A DNA stretch of 64,000 nucleotides from Sphagnum compactum (Eukaryota > Bryophyta > Sphagnopsida > Sphagnales): NCBI GenBank assembly GCA_965153455.1, contig OZ234496.1, positions 868,001-932,000 on the forward strand, in the 5' to 3' direction. The notes under the pieces were generated by a model. It searched no databases. It was not told where the DNA came from and was given only the letters and a program-made list of their open reading frames with translations. Of this stretch, positions 47,200 through 59,949 are shown piece after piece. A program made the position numbers and the translations under genes. Numbering within the stretch: the first letter of the stretch is position 1; the number at the start of each line of letters is the position of its first letter.

Positions 47200-49200
47200 G
47201 GAAAATATCTATTCAGTTTTAATTCGGCTTGTTGGGATGCCAATAATGTGTTGCACTAAAATAACAATGGTCAAAAACTTGTGTTCTTCTTTCTACCACC
47301 AAAAATAACACCCATTTGCAATTTTCTACATCAATAGGAAAATGTCGAAATCCAACAACCTCCCTTGACACAATGTCCATGTATGTGTCTACCGTTGTTG
47401 CTATAGTGTGAAATAAACCTTTAGAATCCACTTACAAATGAAGATTAGAAGCTTCTTCAACCCTATCAAGCATTAGCAACATGTTTGCCTCCATTAGTAG
47501 GGGTAACAATAATTTTTCATCATATTCAGCAACCACGGCAATGGCATTTTCATGACTCAAAAACATAGTAACCAAACACATAAGTTTAAACCTTGGATCA
47601 AGCATCAAAGCCAACATATTATGATTTCTTTCTTGTCAAACACATGTAAAAAAGAAACAAAGGGTAGAAAAACCTCTAAAATCTATTTCTTCATTTGGAT
47701 CATGAGTTCCTTTAGTTCATTATTAAAGATTATCAGGAACAATTTGGAAGGTCAACTATTCAAGAATGTTCCAGCAAGTGGATATGATAAATTGCAAGGC
47801 ATCTATAAGCAACTAATGTTTGTGCCTTTAGTTCAAAACACAACTAAAAACAATCAAGAATAGAACTAAAACAATTACTTCAGAAACAACCCACATTCTT
47901 GGAAAAAGCACATGATTTTGCAATGCCACAGATTGGTTTACTATAACATAATGCAATGTCATGTTGGAAAATTAAGGCATTTTGAAATAACAATACGTGA
48001 CTTGCAAACTTATAGTGAACAAAAAAAAATTAGAAAACTTGTAGTGAAGGGAAAAAAAAATTAGAAATCCATTAACCACACAAAATACATTTCTATTCTA
48101 AAATTTAAAAAACAAGAAAAAAGTTAGGTGCCTTATCTTATCTTCATAGGCATGTTTAACTTTCTAGGCCTTAATCAATGTAAGCCTTATCCCAAGCTTG
48201 CTTACCCTTGCCCAATTTTTCGGGCCATGTAATGCATTTTGGATGGCACCTTGAACGTCTTTTATAAATGCATAATTTAAACCAATACACATTTTGTCAT
48301 TTATAATGGCATATTGGCACACCTTTGAAAGCGCATGCCTAAGACATGAACCATCAAACGGTTCCAACAAACCCAAGCTATTGCATGATATAACAAAATT
48401 CAGGGCACTTGCACAAGTTTGCAAGTTGGACCCTTCATCCTTTACAAAAGCAATTTTTTTTCAATTAGAGTAAATCTATCCAATAATTCCTACAAGTTAA
48501 GAGCCATTGCAATGCCACTTGTCTTAAAGTGCAAACGAGATAACATGAACCACACTTGCCTACTTTTCGATTGCATTTGGGGAATATTCTTGAAATATTT
48601 TTGAAAAAATATTCCAAAAAATCTTTAAATTTTTTAATAAAAAATCATTTATTTTATTAAGGTTCATGTTAAAATTTTGGCAAAAATGTCATTTTCAAAA
48701 AAATTGAAATACATTTACAAGTCCTTGTATTATTTAAAAGCAAGCATTACAATGTTTAATGAGTGCTTTTGTTATTTTTTATTCATTGGATTAATTCACA
48801 TGTTCCCATGATATATTAAAAATATAACTATAAAAAAAATCTTATAATTTCAACATAAAATTAAATTACGACTTTAAAACACGAAAAAACCAAGCAATCG
48901 TTACACTTATTAGGTACGTGTTATTGTGACTGCATCGTTAGTCACTTCAAACAGGCCAATAGTTACATGCTTCACCACCCAATCACTAAAGAAAAAATTG
49001 ACAATCACAACAAAGATGTCATGCACTCCTTTTGACATCCATAAGTTGAATGTGCAAGGGGCAAACAAACAACTAGCCAATGTAGGCGACACATATAAAC
49101 TCATGGTTTGTTCTACCAAGTTAAGTAAAATAGTTTCAAGAAAAACCTTCCTAGATTGGAAGACAATTTGTGAACATAGCTTATATGATACCCTCTAGAC
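47200..49200 (-). pseudogene. decayed hAT-like transposase, copy 2
   Basis: Minus-strand segments run N to C. 49119-48913 holds APCTFNLWMSKGVHDIF, FFSDWVVKHVTIGLFEVT. 48424-48167 holds VISCNSLGLLEPFDGSC with HALSKVCQYAI. 47617-47435 holds LALMLDPRFKLMCLV. 47431-47219 is a C-terminal piece. LDPRFK and the FDLWxS-like start are characteristic of hAT transposases. Stops and frame shifts separate the pieces, and the spacing is shorter than an intact protein would need, so it is dead. Its sequence is not a copy of the relic at 4-5.6 kb; it is a different hAT lineage. Ends and target duplication not found. Confidence 0.75.
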
Positions 49201-50252
49201 CCAAACAAATTATACAATCCTTATAAACAAAAGCCATTTCACCACTAGCAACATGAGATCATCCAAGAAACCCACCTATGTTGGGTCATCTTTTTTAAAC
49301 TTACCCAAAGATTTCAAATGGAAAGTCATGTGCCCTTTTCTTAGTGGCATTTTGATTAATGGGAGCTTTTGCCTTCACCTACCTACTAACAACCCACAAA
49401 TGGATTGTTAGTACATAGTGAAGAAACAACCCTCACCTAAATATAAATCAAGTTGTTAGTTTGTTTGTTTTGTTTGTCATGTTAAGATCTCCCGCAACCA
49501 AGGTGCCTCTTGTCACAACAATGTTGGTACTCTAGGAAAGCCCTCAATGAGTAGGGGTGCATTGAGTTGGTTTTCTTATTGTTTCAACCTATGGTGAAGA
49601 AGTTATTGAATATTGAACAATTTTTTCACTAAATCAATTCATTTAAATCAAAATTAAAAGTTATAAAGGAATTTGGACAGGCTTTTGGGATTATTGGGAA
49701 GCCCTTGGTGAGTAAGATTTAATGAAGGTGATTTGAAAAATTTCAGACATAAAGTCTTGGAGATATAGAAATTTAAGTAATGTTTTTGTCATTGGAAAAT
49801 TCAATTAAATGACCCCCTGAAAAAATGATTTGGGAAAGAAATTTTTAATTGGGTAACAAGTTCACACTTGGGGTGGCCAATGGCACAAGTTACACTAGCA
49901 CTAATGATAATGAACCGAAGAAACCATCAAAAATTGATGCATAGATCAAACGTATGGATGAGTAAATTAGGAGGTGTTATAGTCAACTTCAAACTTGATA
50001 ATAAAAGTTTTTACAAGACCATGACTCCTCCTCCTCTCTCCCTCTCTCCCTATGTAAGTTGATGACATTAATCATTCATTTTATTCACCAAGTTGTAGTT
50101 TGTAAGCTAGCCTTCTCCAACCAAAGGAGAGATGTCTCAAAAAGAGAAATTAAAATTCTCTATTTTTACCAACTTGTCAGACAAATCATATGTTGATTCT
50201 CTTAACTGCCTGGGGAACTTACAACTCTAGTAGCGCTCTAATAACTACTGTG

Positions 50253-50255
<3 letters not shown>
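49201..50255. other. intergenic DNA
   Basis: No gene recognised. May include the 5' part of the hAT relic. Confidence 0.4.

Positions 50256-50290
<35 letters not shown>
50256..50290 (+). repeat. (CT)n microsatellite
   Basis: About 17 CT/TC units. Confidence 0.95.
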
Positions 50291-50293
<3 letters not shown>

Positions 50294-50467
50294 AGCAACT
50301 TTCTGTCATCCAAAAAAAAAAAGAAAAAAAGACAAATTAAATTGGAACTTGGAATCCAGCAATTACAGTTATTCTAATAAGAAAACACAGCACCAGAACT
50401 CTGAGTTTGGTCATACACAGGGTGAGATTTTTTAAAAACCTTCAAAAAAGTACATTAGCATTCAACA

Positions 50468-50537
50468 GGGGATGAAACTCAGAAAAGCATCAATTTTGGT
50501 GATAAACTGAGTTTCATCCTGTCTTTCCTTTTTCCAG
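50468..50537 (+). mobile_element. inverted-repeat MITE, family A, copy 5 (internal fragment)
   Basis: Only the middle remains: CAATTTTGGTGATAAACTGA then GTTTCATCC. With GGATGAAACTCA at its left it forms a 12-bp stem hairpin. Tips absent. Confidence 0.6.
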
Positions 50538-52067
50538 CAAACTCTTCTTACTTAGAATAGTGAAACAAAAAGCCCAATTTGATAGTTCACTTGTGAGGCC
50601 TTAGTTTTGCCTAGCTAGGTATTAGGGTTTCTTATGGGCATAAAAATTCCCAAGCAGCTTTTCTCTCATCTCAACAAATGGCAACATTATTAATGTTGTG
50701 GAATTCTTTCAATTTTGTGGGGGGTGGGCAAGGGTGGGTTGCTGCCCCAGTGCCTATTAGATATCAGAATGGGGCAGTTTCATCAATGTGTTACCAACCA
50801 GCAAGCCCATTACAATCTGCCCATTAACACTGGGGTGAGGTATGCAAAGATCCTTTTGATCAAATGGGTCAGATGGGTCATCTGCAAAACTACTGACTCA
50901 CACACTCAGTTTCACACTGGAAGAAGATTCACACCTCACAAACATGATCACAATGGACAAGATAGGAAAAGAAGCAAGAAGAAATGAAACTGCATAAAAA
51001 AAAAACAAGATGATTGTGTGCAAAAATACAAAGGGGAAATTCACATTCACCAGACATGATCACTATGGGACAAGATAGAAAAAGCAAGAGAGAAAGGAAA
51101 AGTGTTTGGAATCCTGCCAATCATAAATAAACCAAAGCACCCACCCAAAAAAAAAGGGGGAACACAAGGAACAAAGTGAAAGAACCCACTCATGTCCAAG
51201 AAGACAAAAGAACCACCCAAGAGGTCGAACCACAAGGGGAATCTCAAGTTCCCAAACCCCATCAAGTTCCTGTACTACCCGCTCCTGTTGCAAGAAGCAT
51301 ATCAAATAAGGAAAGGGGAGGACTTCCTGAAAGAAAAAGACATGAGGAGGATACAAAACAAAAAGGAAGGGGGCAGAGAGGGTGTACCTAAATACCAAAC
51401 AGATATTCACATTCATAACATGCCCAATTGTGGACACAAGGGTTTTACCTTGGTAACCTCTCGTGTTAACCCTCTGACAACTTCCACCTCACACTACCTA
51501 GCTAATTACCTATGTAAGGTGGGTAAGTAGCATTGATAAGTAGGTACGGAATGTAGGTGGTTACTATCTAGGTAAGTAAGTAGGTAACAAACTTGGTGGC
51601 TACTACTAGGTACGTAGATGCATCTGGATGGTGTATACATAGCTAAATCACTTGTGATTAGTTACGGAACAGGAATACAATGAAAATGTGTTTCCTATCC
51701 ACACATCATCCATCCATTATGTACGGTGCCCTGGGGGTTCACTCTGGCTGGGCCCTCTGGCTGCAATGCAATCAAAATACCACATTCAGAAAACCGTTGG
51801 TCAGTTCCGAAGAGTTGAGCTGGTTCCTGGTCTGGTTTTTTTTGGGTTCAGAGGAGGTTGAAGGAAATCCCTGCAAGTTCTGCACATTGCAGGAAGTTCA
51901 GAACTGGACTTGGAACGAGAACAAGACTCCGGAACTAACCTTATAATGCTGGAACTTTGGACCAACCAGATCGCAGCAACCAACAGCGGGTGCAAAGTGC
52001 AAACCTGTTTTCTGCTGCAGGTCCGAATGTTTTTACAACAAGAGCTAGGAACTTGGAAGGTATTAGA
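50538..52067. other. intergenic DNA with short repeats
   Basis: No gene supported. Includes a 110-bp-spaced duplication (50942-51100), GTAGGTA-rich text (51490-51620) and GGAAC-type text (51800-51940). Confidence 0.5.
50942..51100 (+). repeat. direct repeat, spacing about 111 bp
   Basis: ACATGATCACAATGGACAAG (50942) and ACATGATCACTATGGGACAA (51053) head two units that each continue GATAGRAAAAG and AGCAAGA. Confidence 0.7.
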
Positions 52068-52448
52068 TTTATCTGCAAAGACACCCTGTCTTTGGGCCTG
52101 CTTTTCACCCCCTATCCCTTCTTTCAGTGGTCTCTGCAAAGTAAGGAAATTTTGTTAAATCTCAGTACGAAATGCTCGCCATTTAATGCACAAGGTTCGA
52201 GAGTAATTATGGTACGTGTACAAGGTAGGATCAGTGAAAATATATGTAGCAGCAATGGAGGCGCTCACGGAAAAGGAAAGACAGGATGAAACTCAGTTTA
52301 CTCCCAAAGTTGATGGAAATTTTAATTTGTATCCCAATTATTTTGTTTTGTAAAATTTTCATTCCCAATTACACCACGTTTGATGCCCTGTTATGCGGAA
52401 ACTGGCTGTTCTCACTCCCTAGTCGCGTGACTTTAGGGATAACTCTAT
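52068..52448 (-). mobile_element. inverted-repeat MITE, family A, copy 4 (about 380 bp)
   Basis: Reverse-oriented, full-length or nearly so. Left tip TTATCTGCAAAGAC, right tip GACTTTAGGGATAACTCT. Internal matches to copy 2 include TTTCACCCCCTATCCCTTCT, CAGTGAAAATATATGTAGCA, GGCGCTCA, GATGAAACTCAGTTTAC and GATGCCCTGTTATG. Confidence 0.8.
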
Positions 52449-53489
52449 TGCTTTCTGCAAAAAAACATTTAGTTACAAGTAAGTATCACATATTCTTTTG
52501 AAAAGCTCATAAGTCAGCTGTACTTCTTCTGTCAGGTGGTTACTTATGATTTATTTGTACAACACTAGTACTTCCATAATCTCCAATCTTGGGTTCTTTG
52601 CAGATGTAGAATCAGCCAGATTCCCAAACCAGACTCAGTCAGGAATGTTCTTATTTTAAGAACTAATAATAAGAACCCAAGGTTTAGTTGGGGATGTGAT
52701 GAACAACAACAATACACACACAAAGCCCCTCAACCTAACATAAGGTTTCCTTCCATACAATTAATTAAAAAACACTAGTTTGGGATCCAAATGGCTTCAT
52801 GGGCTGAAAGTAATGGAAAAAAGCTTTTTTATTTTTTTATTATCCACATTCTACCTGAACAGATCTTGGCCAAGAAGATGAATAGAGATGATATGAGCCT
52901 GGCAAAATGCTAAAGCCAATTAGATTTCCTAAGATAAGATGCATGAACAAAGTTAAAGAGGACCCAATAGAAAGACAAAATAAGGGATGAACTTTACCTC
53001 TGTGAAGACAAAAGGAGACCAAACCTTGATCATCCTTGAAGACAAAAAAAACTTAAATATGGCAACCATGTTACCCTAGTGAGCAATGGACAATGACAAA
53101 ATGTCTCTCATTATTGTTCCACAATGGCTACAACTTGTCCACTCTTGAAAAGCATAAGTAGACACTAGGCACTACAAAACCCTAGTAAACTAGTTCATCC
53201 AATACCATATTATTAGTAAGTGTCAGTGTTCATTAATTCCCCCTTTAAGCATGTGACCTAGTTCAGTATTTTCATCCCCAGGCTGCTGCACACATTCTAC
53301 CATTCTCTAGTGTTGTTGATTCACTCATAACTAGCCCCCCTCCTCCCCCTCTCTCTTTTCTTCCAAGACTGGCTATGTGCCAATTTGTGTGTGTGAGGTG
53401 GAGCTTATTGGGCAATATTGTATAATTGGAGAGTGCCTATGATGGCGAGTTGTGATCTGCAATAGATTGGCTACAGTAATAATAGCTGT
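52449..53489. other. intergenic DNA
   Basis: No gene or strong repeat recognised. Confidence 0.5.
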
Positions 53490-53655
53490 GATAAAAGAAA
53501 TTGGCAACATGGGTGGTCGACGTTCCAACATATATTTGGCTATTGGGTGATTGCCAAGAGTTGTGATAAAAAAGCATTGGCAACATGATGGTTGACAAGG
53601 TGGTATGTTTGGCTAAAGGGTGATTGCCAAGGTGGTATATTTGGCTTCATAGAGC
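53490..53655 (+). repeat. tandem repeat, period about 85 bp
   Basis: GTTGTGATAAAAAAGCATTGG-like text (shorter form GTGATAAAAGAAATTGG), GCAACATG, TATTTGGCT and GGGTGATTGCCAAG recur, about two units. Confidence 0.65.
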
Positions 53656-56319
53656 AACAAAGAAGCTAGTAGAAGCAAATGTGCAACCCTATGCTCATTT
53701 CACTACCATTCATTGAGGCTCACAAGTTCACTCACATACAATGTTTTAACTTCTTGCATCAATGTAATCTCAATGATGTCCTTAGAAGTTAGGAAGTTCA
53801 ATTGTGATCTTGAGTTGTATTTATTGTACAAATACTTGGATAAAAACCCATTGCTCCTCAAAAAATATAGTTACTAGTTTTTGCAAAATCCATTTTACAC
53901 TTGCATATGAATGAAAAGATTTAATTACACTATTGCCTTGTGTGTTGGTTCGATGCTAACCACTTTGTAGCCCATTGGAATTCTATGGACATATTCAAAC
54001 ATATGTGGTTTTATGTTGATTTCCAAAATCACCTGCATACTTCAATATACCTTCTCCATATTTAAGAAAAGGAGCTTCATAACCATGTCTTGCAAGATTC
54101 AAACATCTCAATGAAGTTTTTTAAGTAGCAAGAAATCAGTTCACAAATATTCTTTATTCACAAATATTCACAAATATTTCTCAATGGAACTTGACCCTTA
54201 GGAATTGACACGTTAAATAATAAAAAAGAGTTGTAAGGTTTAAAGTTGAAACCAATAAATGCATGTATTAGATGATCCATGGAGTGTAAAAGAAACATCT
54301 CACCATGTGTTAGCAATGAGGACCTTTTATGGCAAACCAACTTTCTTTTTGTTACAAAATTTTGCTCAAAAATTATTTAAAATCAATTTGGAAGTTTTCA
54401 ATTGCTAAAAATGGAAAAATATATAATAAGAATCACCATGTTCCTATATTTGGTTTTAATGTGTCACTGAAAATATAAAAGGATGATTAAATATTTGTAC
54501 TTCACACGTGGTCTATAACCATATTTGGTTAAATCTTCTTAGGGATGATTGTCCTTTCTTTTACATCTTCCTAAGTTTCTATTCATGATTGTCACCTTGG
54601 TTGAATAAAAAAATTACTAAAAAAACATTATGACAAAATTTGGGTCCTTAGACTATCTAATAGTTTCAACAACCCTTGCTCAAAACTTAGAAGCCAACTC
54701 ATTTAGAAAAAACATTTCATCTTCCACATCTTGTTTCTACAACAATAACCATAAAGGGTGGTTTTGCACAACTTTGGATACCACAATAAAATCTATCTAA
54801 GTTTTAACCATTATTATAAACCATGACTAAAAGATTCTCACCAAATTAATCAAGGCTAAAGTCACATTGTTTTGTCATACTTGGGAGACTAACTTTGCAA
54901 TAGATGGTGTAGATAGATTTGTGTGGTTTCATCCATTACAATGTACAATATGATGCGATGTTTATTAACACATATATTATATTAAACTTGTAGCTTGACA
55001 TTAAGTTGTGGGACATATTATAACAATATGAAACTACAATTTTAATATAATATATGCCACAATAAACACCACACCATATTGTAGGGTGAAAGCATATTAA
55101 AGTGTAATACTTTTAGGCACATGTGAAAGCCCATATTGTCAAAATTAACATTGCGAAAGTAGTATGAAGGCAAGATACTTTGAATCACACAAGTCATTTT
55201 ACAAGTTATCATTCGAAATTTATTATTAAAAAAAATTCAACCTTAGTTTACCTTACATAAAACTTAAATATGAAAAATGAACTTCTAAAATATTGGTTTC
55301 ATTAAATAAATGACTTAATAAGAAAAAACCATAATTCAACATACATAAAAAAATTTGGTCATCAAAATCCTTTCAAAAAGTCCTCCTTGGTATCAATGTT
55401 ATCACATCGTATTACCATTAAGTCCTTTATTCATTAAAAAACATTATATGAAGGTGCATGGAGTCCATATTCATTGATTATGAACTAAAGGTTTTTGGGT
55501 ATTTTCTTGAAAGTCCATTATGTTATAGCTATTCAGAAACTATCCATGAAATTCATACGATGTAATTGTATTATATATGACATTGTAATGTTGAGTCTTT
55601 TTTCATCTTAGTCGACTATATTTAATCACATGGTCAATTACAAATTTTTAAACCTTGCAAAAATTGTCTTGTGACAACATTTTATGGACAATGTAGTGTG
55701 TTTTCACCTTGTACCTTGTACTAAATGAAACCACAAAGTTCACTTCTTATGTGTCATGAATCACCACCTATTTTGTGAAAAAAACCATGTTTTTTTTTTG
55801 TAATGATTACAATTTAGGGTGCATTAAGAAAGCTAAGTAACTAAAGGCCAATCAAATGTCTAACCAAACCCTTTTGCAACAATATCTATTTTGAGGAATG
55901 CCTACTAATTCTTTTAGAATTTAAAAGCATGGATGGAAAAAAAATCCAGCTTCAAAGGTTATCCAAAAGTCTTCCAACGAGGATGTCACAACCCTAACTT
56001 GGGTGTGTGACCAACTTTTGGGGTGGGCAAAAATGTTTTTTTTGAGATGGAAAATATTTCCAAGTGGATCAATTGGGTTGACCAAGAGACTAGGATTCGG
56101 AATGAATGCATGAGAGTGAAAACACACTTCCACATGGAACCAAAGGAAAGCACTCGCATGACTCTCAAGGTGTCCCAAATCTTTGGAGCAAAATTTGGGG
56201 TATTAATTTTTTTTCAAATTCAGCCTTTTTAATTTGTTAAAAAGGTTATGAGAAGTCGATAATTAAAATGAGTCACATTGTCAAATCAAAGACCTAAAAT
56301 ATCATAAATAATTATGGCC
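53656..56319. other. AT-rich intergenic DNA
   Basis: No gene recognised in 2.6 kb. Small open frames near 56023-56232 are not supported by any recognised motif. Confidence 0.45.
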
Positions 56320-56625
56320 ATTTGAAGGGTCATGAGTTAAATTACCAAAATGACTCCCAACTATTAAATTGTGTAACAAACCTGGGTCAAATTAACTTTA
56401 GTTGGGGAGCTTGATGTGTTGTTGGAAAGTTCATTTTAAAGGCTAAAAATTTCTGAAAAGCTTTTTTTCAATCAAAGTTGCAAAAAGAAAGTTTTGTGCC
56501 CCAAAGTGGGGGGATTCATAAATTAGCAATTTTACAACTTGTTTTTGGGAGTAATTAGAAAAAATGTCATTCAGATGTAGCACTTGCAAGGAGTTACAAA
56601 ATATACTATATAGGAGAGGAGAATG
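56320..56625 (+). repeat. dispersed repeat family B, copy 2
   Basis: Alignable to 42905-43240 over about 300 bp, same orientation, roughly 65-75% identical by eye. Confidence 0.7.
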
Positions 56626-59600
56626 GTGATTCCTCCCAAGCTCAAATCGTGGTGAACTATGTGAGTTCATGGCTTGCCTAGGTACCAATTTGGCTCCAAA
56701 TGCATTATGAGGTGAAAGCACAAAATTACATGGTGCCAACTTGGGCAATTTCATAACATGTGCATAAAATATACACCTACAAAATGTGTTGCATTAAATT
56801 TTGGGCTTCATTTTTGGTGTTTGGGCTTGACTCTTTTATTTTCACAAAGTTAATGTTATTATTTGAAAAAATAAAATAAATTTAAAAGTTTAAATTCAAG
56901 GGAAAAAATTATATATTTGTGGTATATGTAGTATAGTAAAACCTCGTTTATTTTTTCAACTACACTAGGTTTTGATCTAAATTACTTGACCAAAACATGT
57001 TTGAAGTGAAAATTTTCAGAATGGCCCACCTCACATATCTTGTCATCTTCCATTTGAAAAAAATTGTTTGTCAAAATGTGAATTTACCACATACTTTATG
57101 ATTATTGCCCTGAAAAACACCCATTTGTGATTTGATAATTATCAAACTCTTCACATGGCTCACAAACTTATTCCAATTAGGAATCACAATGTTTGGTACA
57201 TAATACAAACTTTATAATATTTAAAATCATTTCAATCATTTCTTGACTATATTTGCATTTTTTTAGTACGTTTGGTGAATGTTTTTTTGGCACAAGTATA
57301 TTTTAATGTCACATCATAAGAAATATAATAATGTGGTTTTTTTAGCATTTGATTTCTTTGAATTTTGAGCTATCATAATATGCAAAAACAATGTGAAAAT
57401 CCTTCATAATAATGACATGGTTGAAGTTTAAACATGGGACCCCTGAAAAACAATACAATGTGACAACAATCGTAGCCCCCTATAGTGTGCTTTCACCCTA
57501 TCCACCATTCTTTTTTTGAATTATACATTTGGACATGGCTTCAATTTGAGGAGTTCATCCAAGTCATCATGAAACTCATGCATGCCCTTCTTGTCCCAAT
57601 GCATAAATTAAGGAACAAGCCCAAGGCTTTTCAAATTTTAGAAACACATTGTATGAAAAAGTTTACCATGATACCTTATGACGAGCTTTTGGGGGTGCAT
57701 TAAAGGTTGACACATTACCAAAAATTTCATGGGCTTCTTGTAGTGCTATAAGAGTAGTCTTGGAAGCTTGTCCAAATGATATTTTCCCCCTTTTTCACCT
57801 TTTTAGGCCTACAACATAAACTTCAAGTAAAATAATAAATGGCAAGAAGGAAGCACAAATCACTATTAATTATATAATTCAGGAATTCACCATAAAATAC
57901 ATCAATTGTGTATATTTTTATCACAAACTTGGTTTAAACTAACAAACGCACACTTTGAAGGCCACCCAAGCTCATCAACATCTTTTTCATCAATAATGAA
58001 ATCACCCATCTCATCATTTTCTTCACCCATTTCCTCTTCCTATTTTTCTTTACACTCTTCATCATCCCTAGACCTTACATTTTTATATTACCATTCATTT
58101 ATGCCACTTTATAATGTAGCACACATCATTTCCTTCAAATAAGAAAGACAACACACAACTACTTTAGTGCCAACTAATAATGTATTTTAGTAAATAAACT
58201 TCGAGGATTCATAACTTCTTTGAACAAATTCCATATTGAGAATTATAGATGTCCATTTTGTCACCCTTGGAAAGAGCTTTCCAACATCATATCATGAAGT
58301 GTCTCAATTGGAGTTGATTTGACCTTTGAAATTGTCAATAAATTTACATTTGGTAAGCAATTTTAATAGTTCTAACCAATTTTTAGTAGAAAGTTTATAG
58401 TAATTCCAAAACTACTTTTGGTAAGTATTTTTGGTATATCCAAAACTACTTTCAATAAGTGTTTTCCATAGCTATTTTTTATAACTACTCAAAAAATCAC
58501 AAAAATACAAATCAAAATTCTCCTTTTAATAATTGTGAACAAATAAAGTTTACAAAATGGTGTCAAACTGAAGCACCAAAGTCCAAGTTTGGCAAAATGA
58601 CTATAACTAGATTGTTCTTGTGAGAAAAACAATGAACTCCATTTAAAAATGGGACAATCTTCTATTTGAATTGTAATGTCACACTTTTTCAATGGTCATC
58701 AAAACATGCTACTGCCATTGCACCCAATGTTGACTCAAATTCCCTCCCATTTCCTCCAACCCTAGGCCACCAAACTCAAACAAATACTTAACCATTAAAG
58801 CAAAAATGTTATTGGATGCGGCAAGGACAGCCAAAATTTTTAACGCAAAAGAGGAAGGTCTAATCCTCCTCCATCCTTGGACCACATACAAGTGGATTGA
58901 AAGCCATAAGCATTATCAAAATTATCATAACTTTGTATACATTAATTGTTATAAAGGTGGTAGATGCAAATGTATAGTTTTGGCAACTTCCAACAAAACA
59001 GTATGCATGACATTTGCCATGCCCAAACCCAACATATCAAACCAATGCTTATTGGAACCACATTCAATTTAAAGCATGTGGAATAAAACTTTAAGCCTTT
59101 ATAATTTGTTGTGGGACATACATTTCCAAGTAGGTGATGGATTGTAACAAATTATACATAATATCATCTATGGTCAAAAGGGACATTATACAAAAGTCAA
59201 TGCAAGACAAAAGGGCAACATCAACACAATTATTCTTTGAATACACCAAGTTCTTATTGAAATAATTTGGGGTATTTAAAGCATGGTTAGGTGATTCATT
59301 TTTAGCATTCTGAAAAGTCCACATCTTATACTAACTAAACTTCTTACAATTATAAAAATTATCAAACTATATAAATTGTAATTATTTTGTAAGGTTTTTA
59401 TCATAAATATTGATAGATCATTCTCTGAATATCACTAGACATGTGATCAGTCCAAAAATCATGTGTAAATTTAATACTTCAATGTGAAACATACTATAAA
59501 TGATAACTAAATGACAAAAATCATGGCCTTTAGTTTTTTTAATCAATGCATTTTACTTTTAAACTCTTCATTTGATGGTAGTCTATTTTTTATTTTTAAT

Positions 59601-59659
59601 TTTGACATGATTATGACTTTTTTTGAGTGCACATTTTCATTTTATTTGTGTACCAAACA
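56626..59659. other. intergenic DNA with small unassigned open frames
   Basis: Plus-strand frames of 72 codons (57485-57703) and 88 codons (58806-59072, LLDAARTAKIFNAKEEGLIL) look protein-like in composition but match no family I recognise. They could be transposon fragments. Confidence 0.4.
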
Positions 59660-59735
59660 TAAAGTCATCATTTCAACAATCTGTTTTTTAATAATGTTGG
59701 ACATTATAGTTGCATAGGACAAGTCATAAAAGATT
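59660..59735 (+). repeat. isolated fragment of the 161-bp repeat
   Basis: TTGGACATTATAGTTGCATA then GGACAAGTCATAAAAGA matches the segment at about 62873-62912, almost 3 kb away. Confidence 0.7.
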
Positions 59736-59949
59736 GTTAAGAACAAAAAGGCTAACACTAGTACAAAAGTGAGGTGTAATTCAATAACCTAAATCATTAT
59801 GGGACCTTAAAAGTGAAACAAATTCATTGCACTTTAGTGATTCCACCTTGGTTAAAGTTATTTCATTATAATATCATTATGTAAACATCATATTTCACTA
59901 CTGGTTGGCATAATTCACTATTATAACTTAATGTGGTAAATAGATTTAT

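Noticed and set aside
51063-51530. Frames of 112-124 codons on both strands
   Set aside because: Both strands are open over the same low-complexity purine-rich stretch; no family match.
57485-59072. Frames at 57485-57703 and 58806-59072 as host genes
   Set aside because: Short, isolated and unmatched; recorded only as unassigned open frames.
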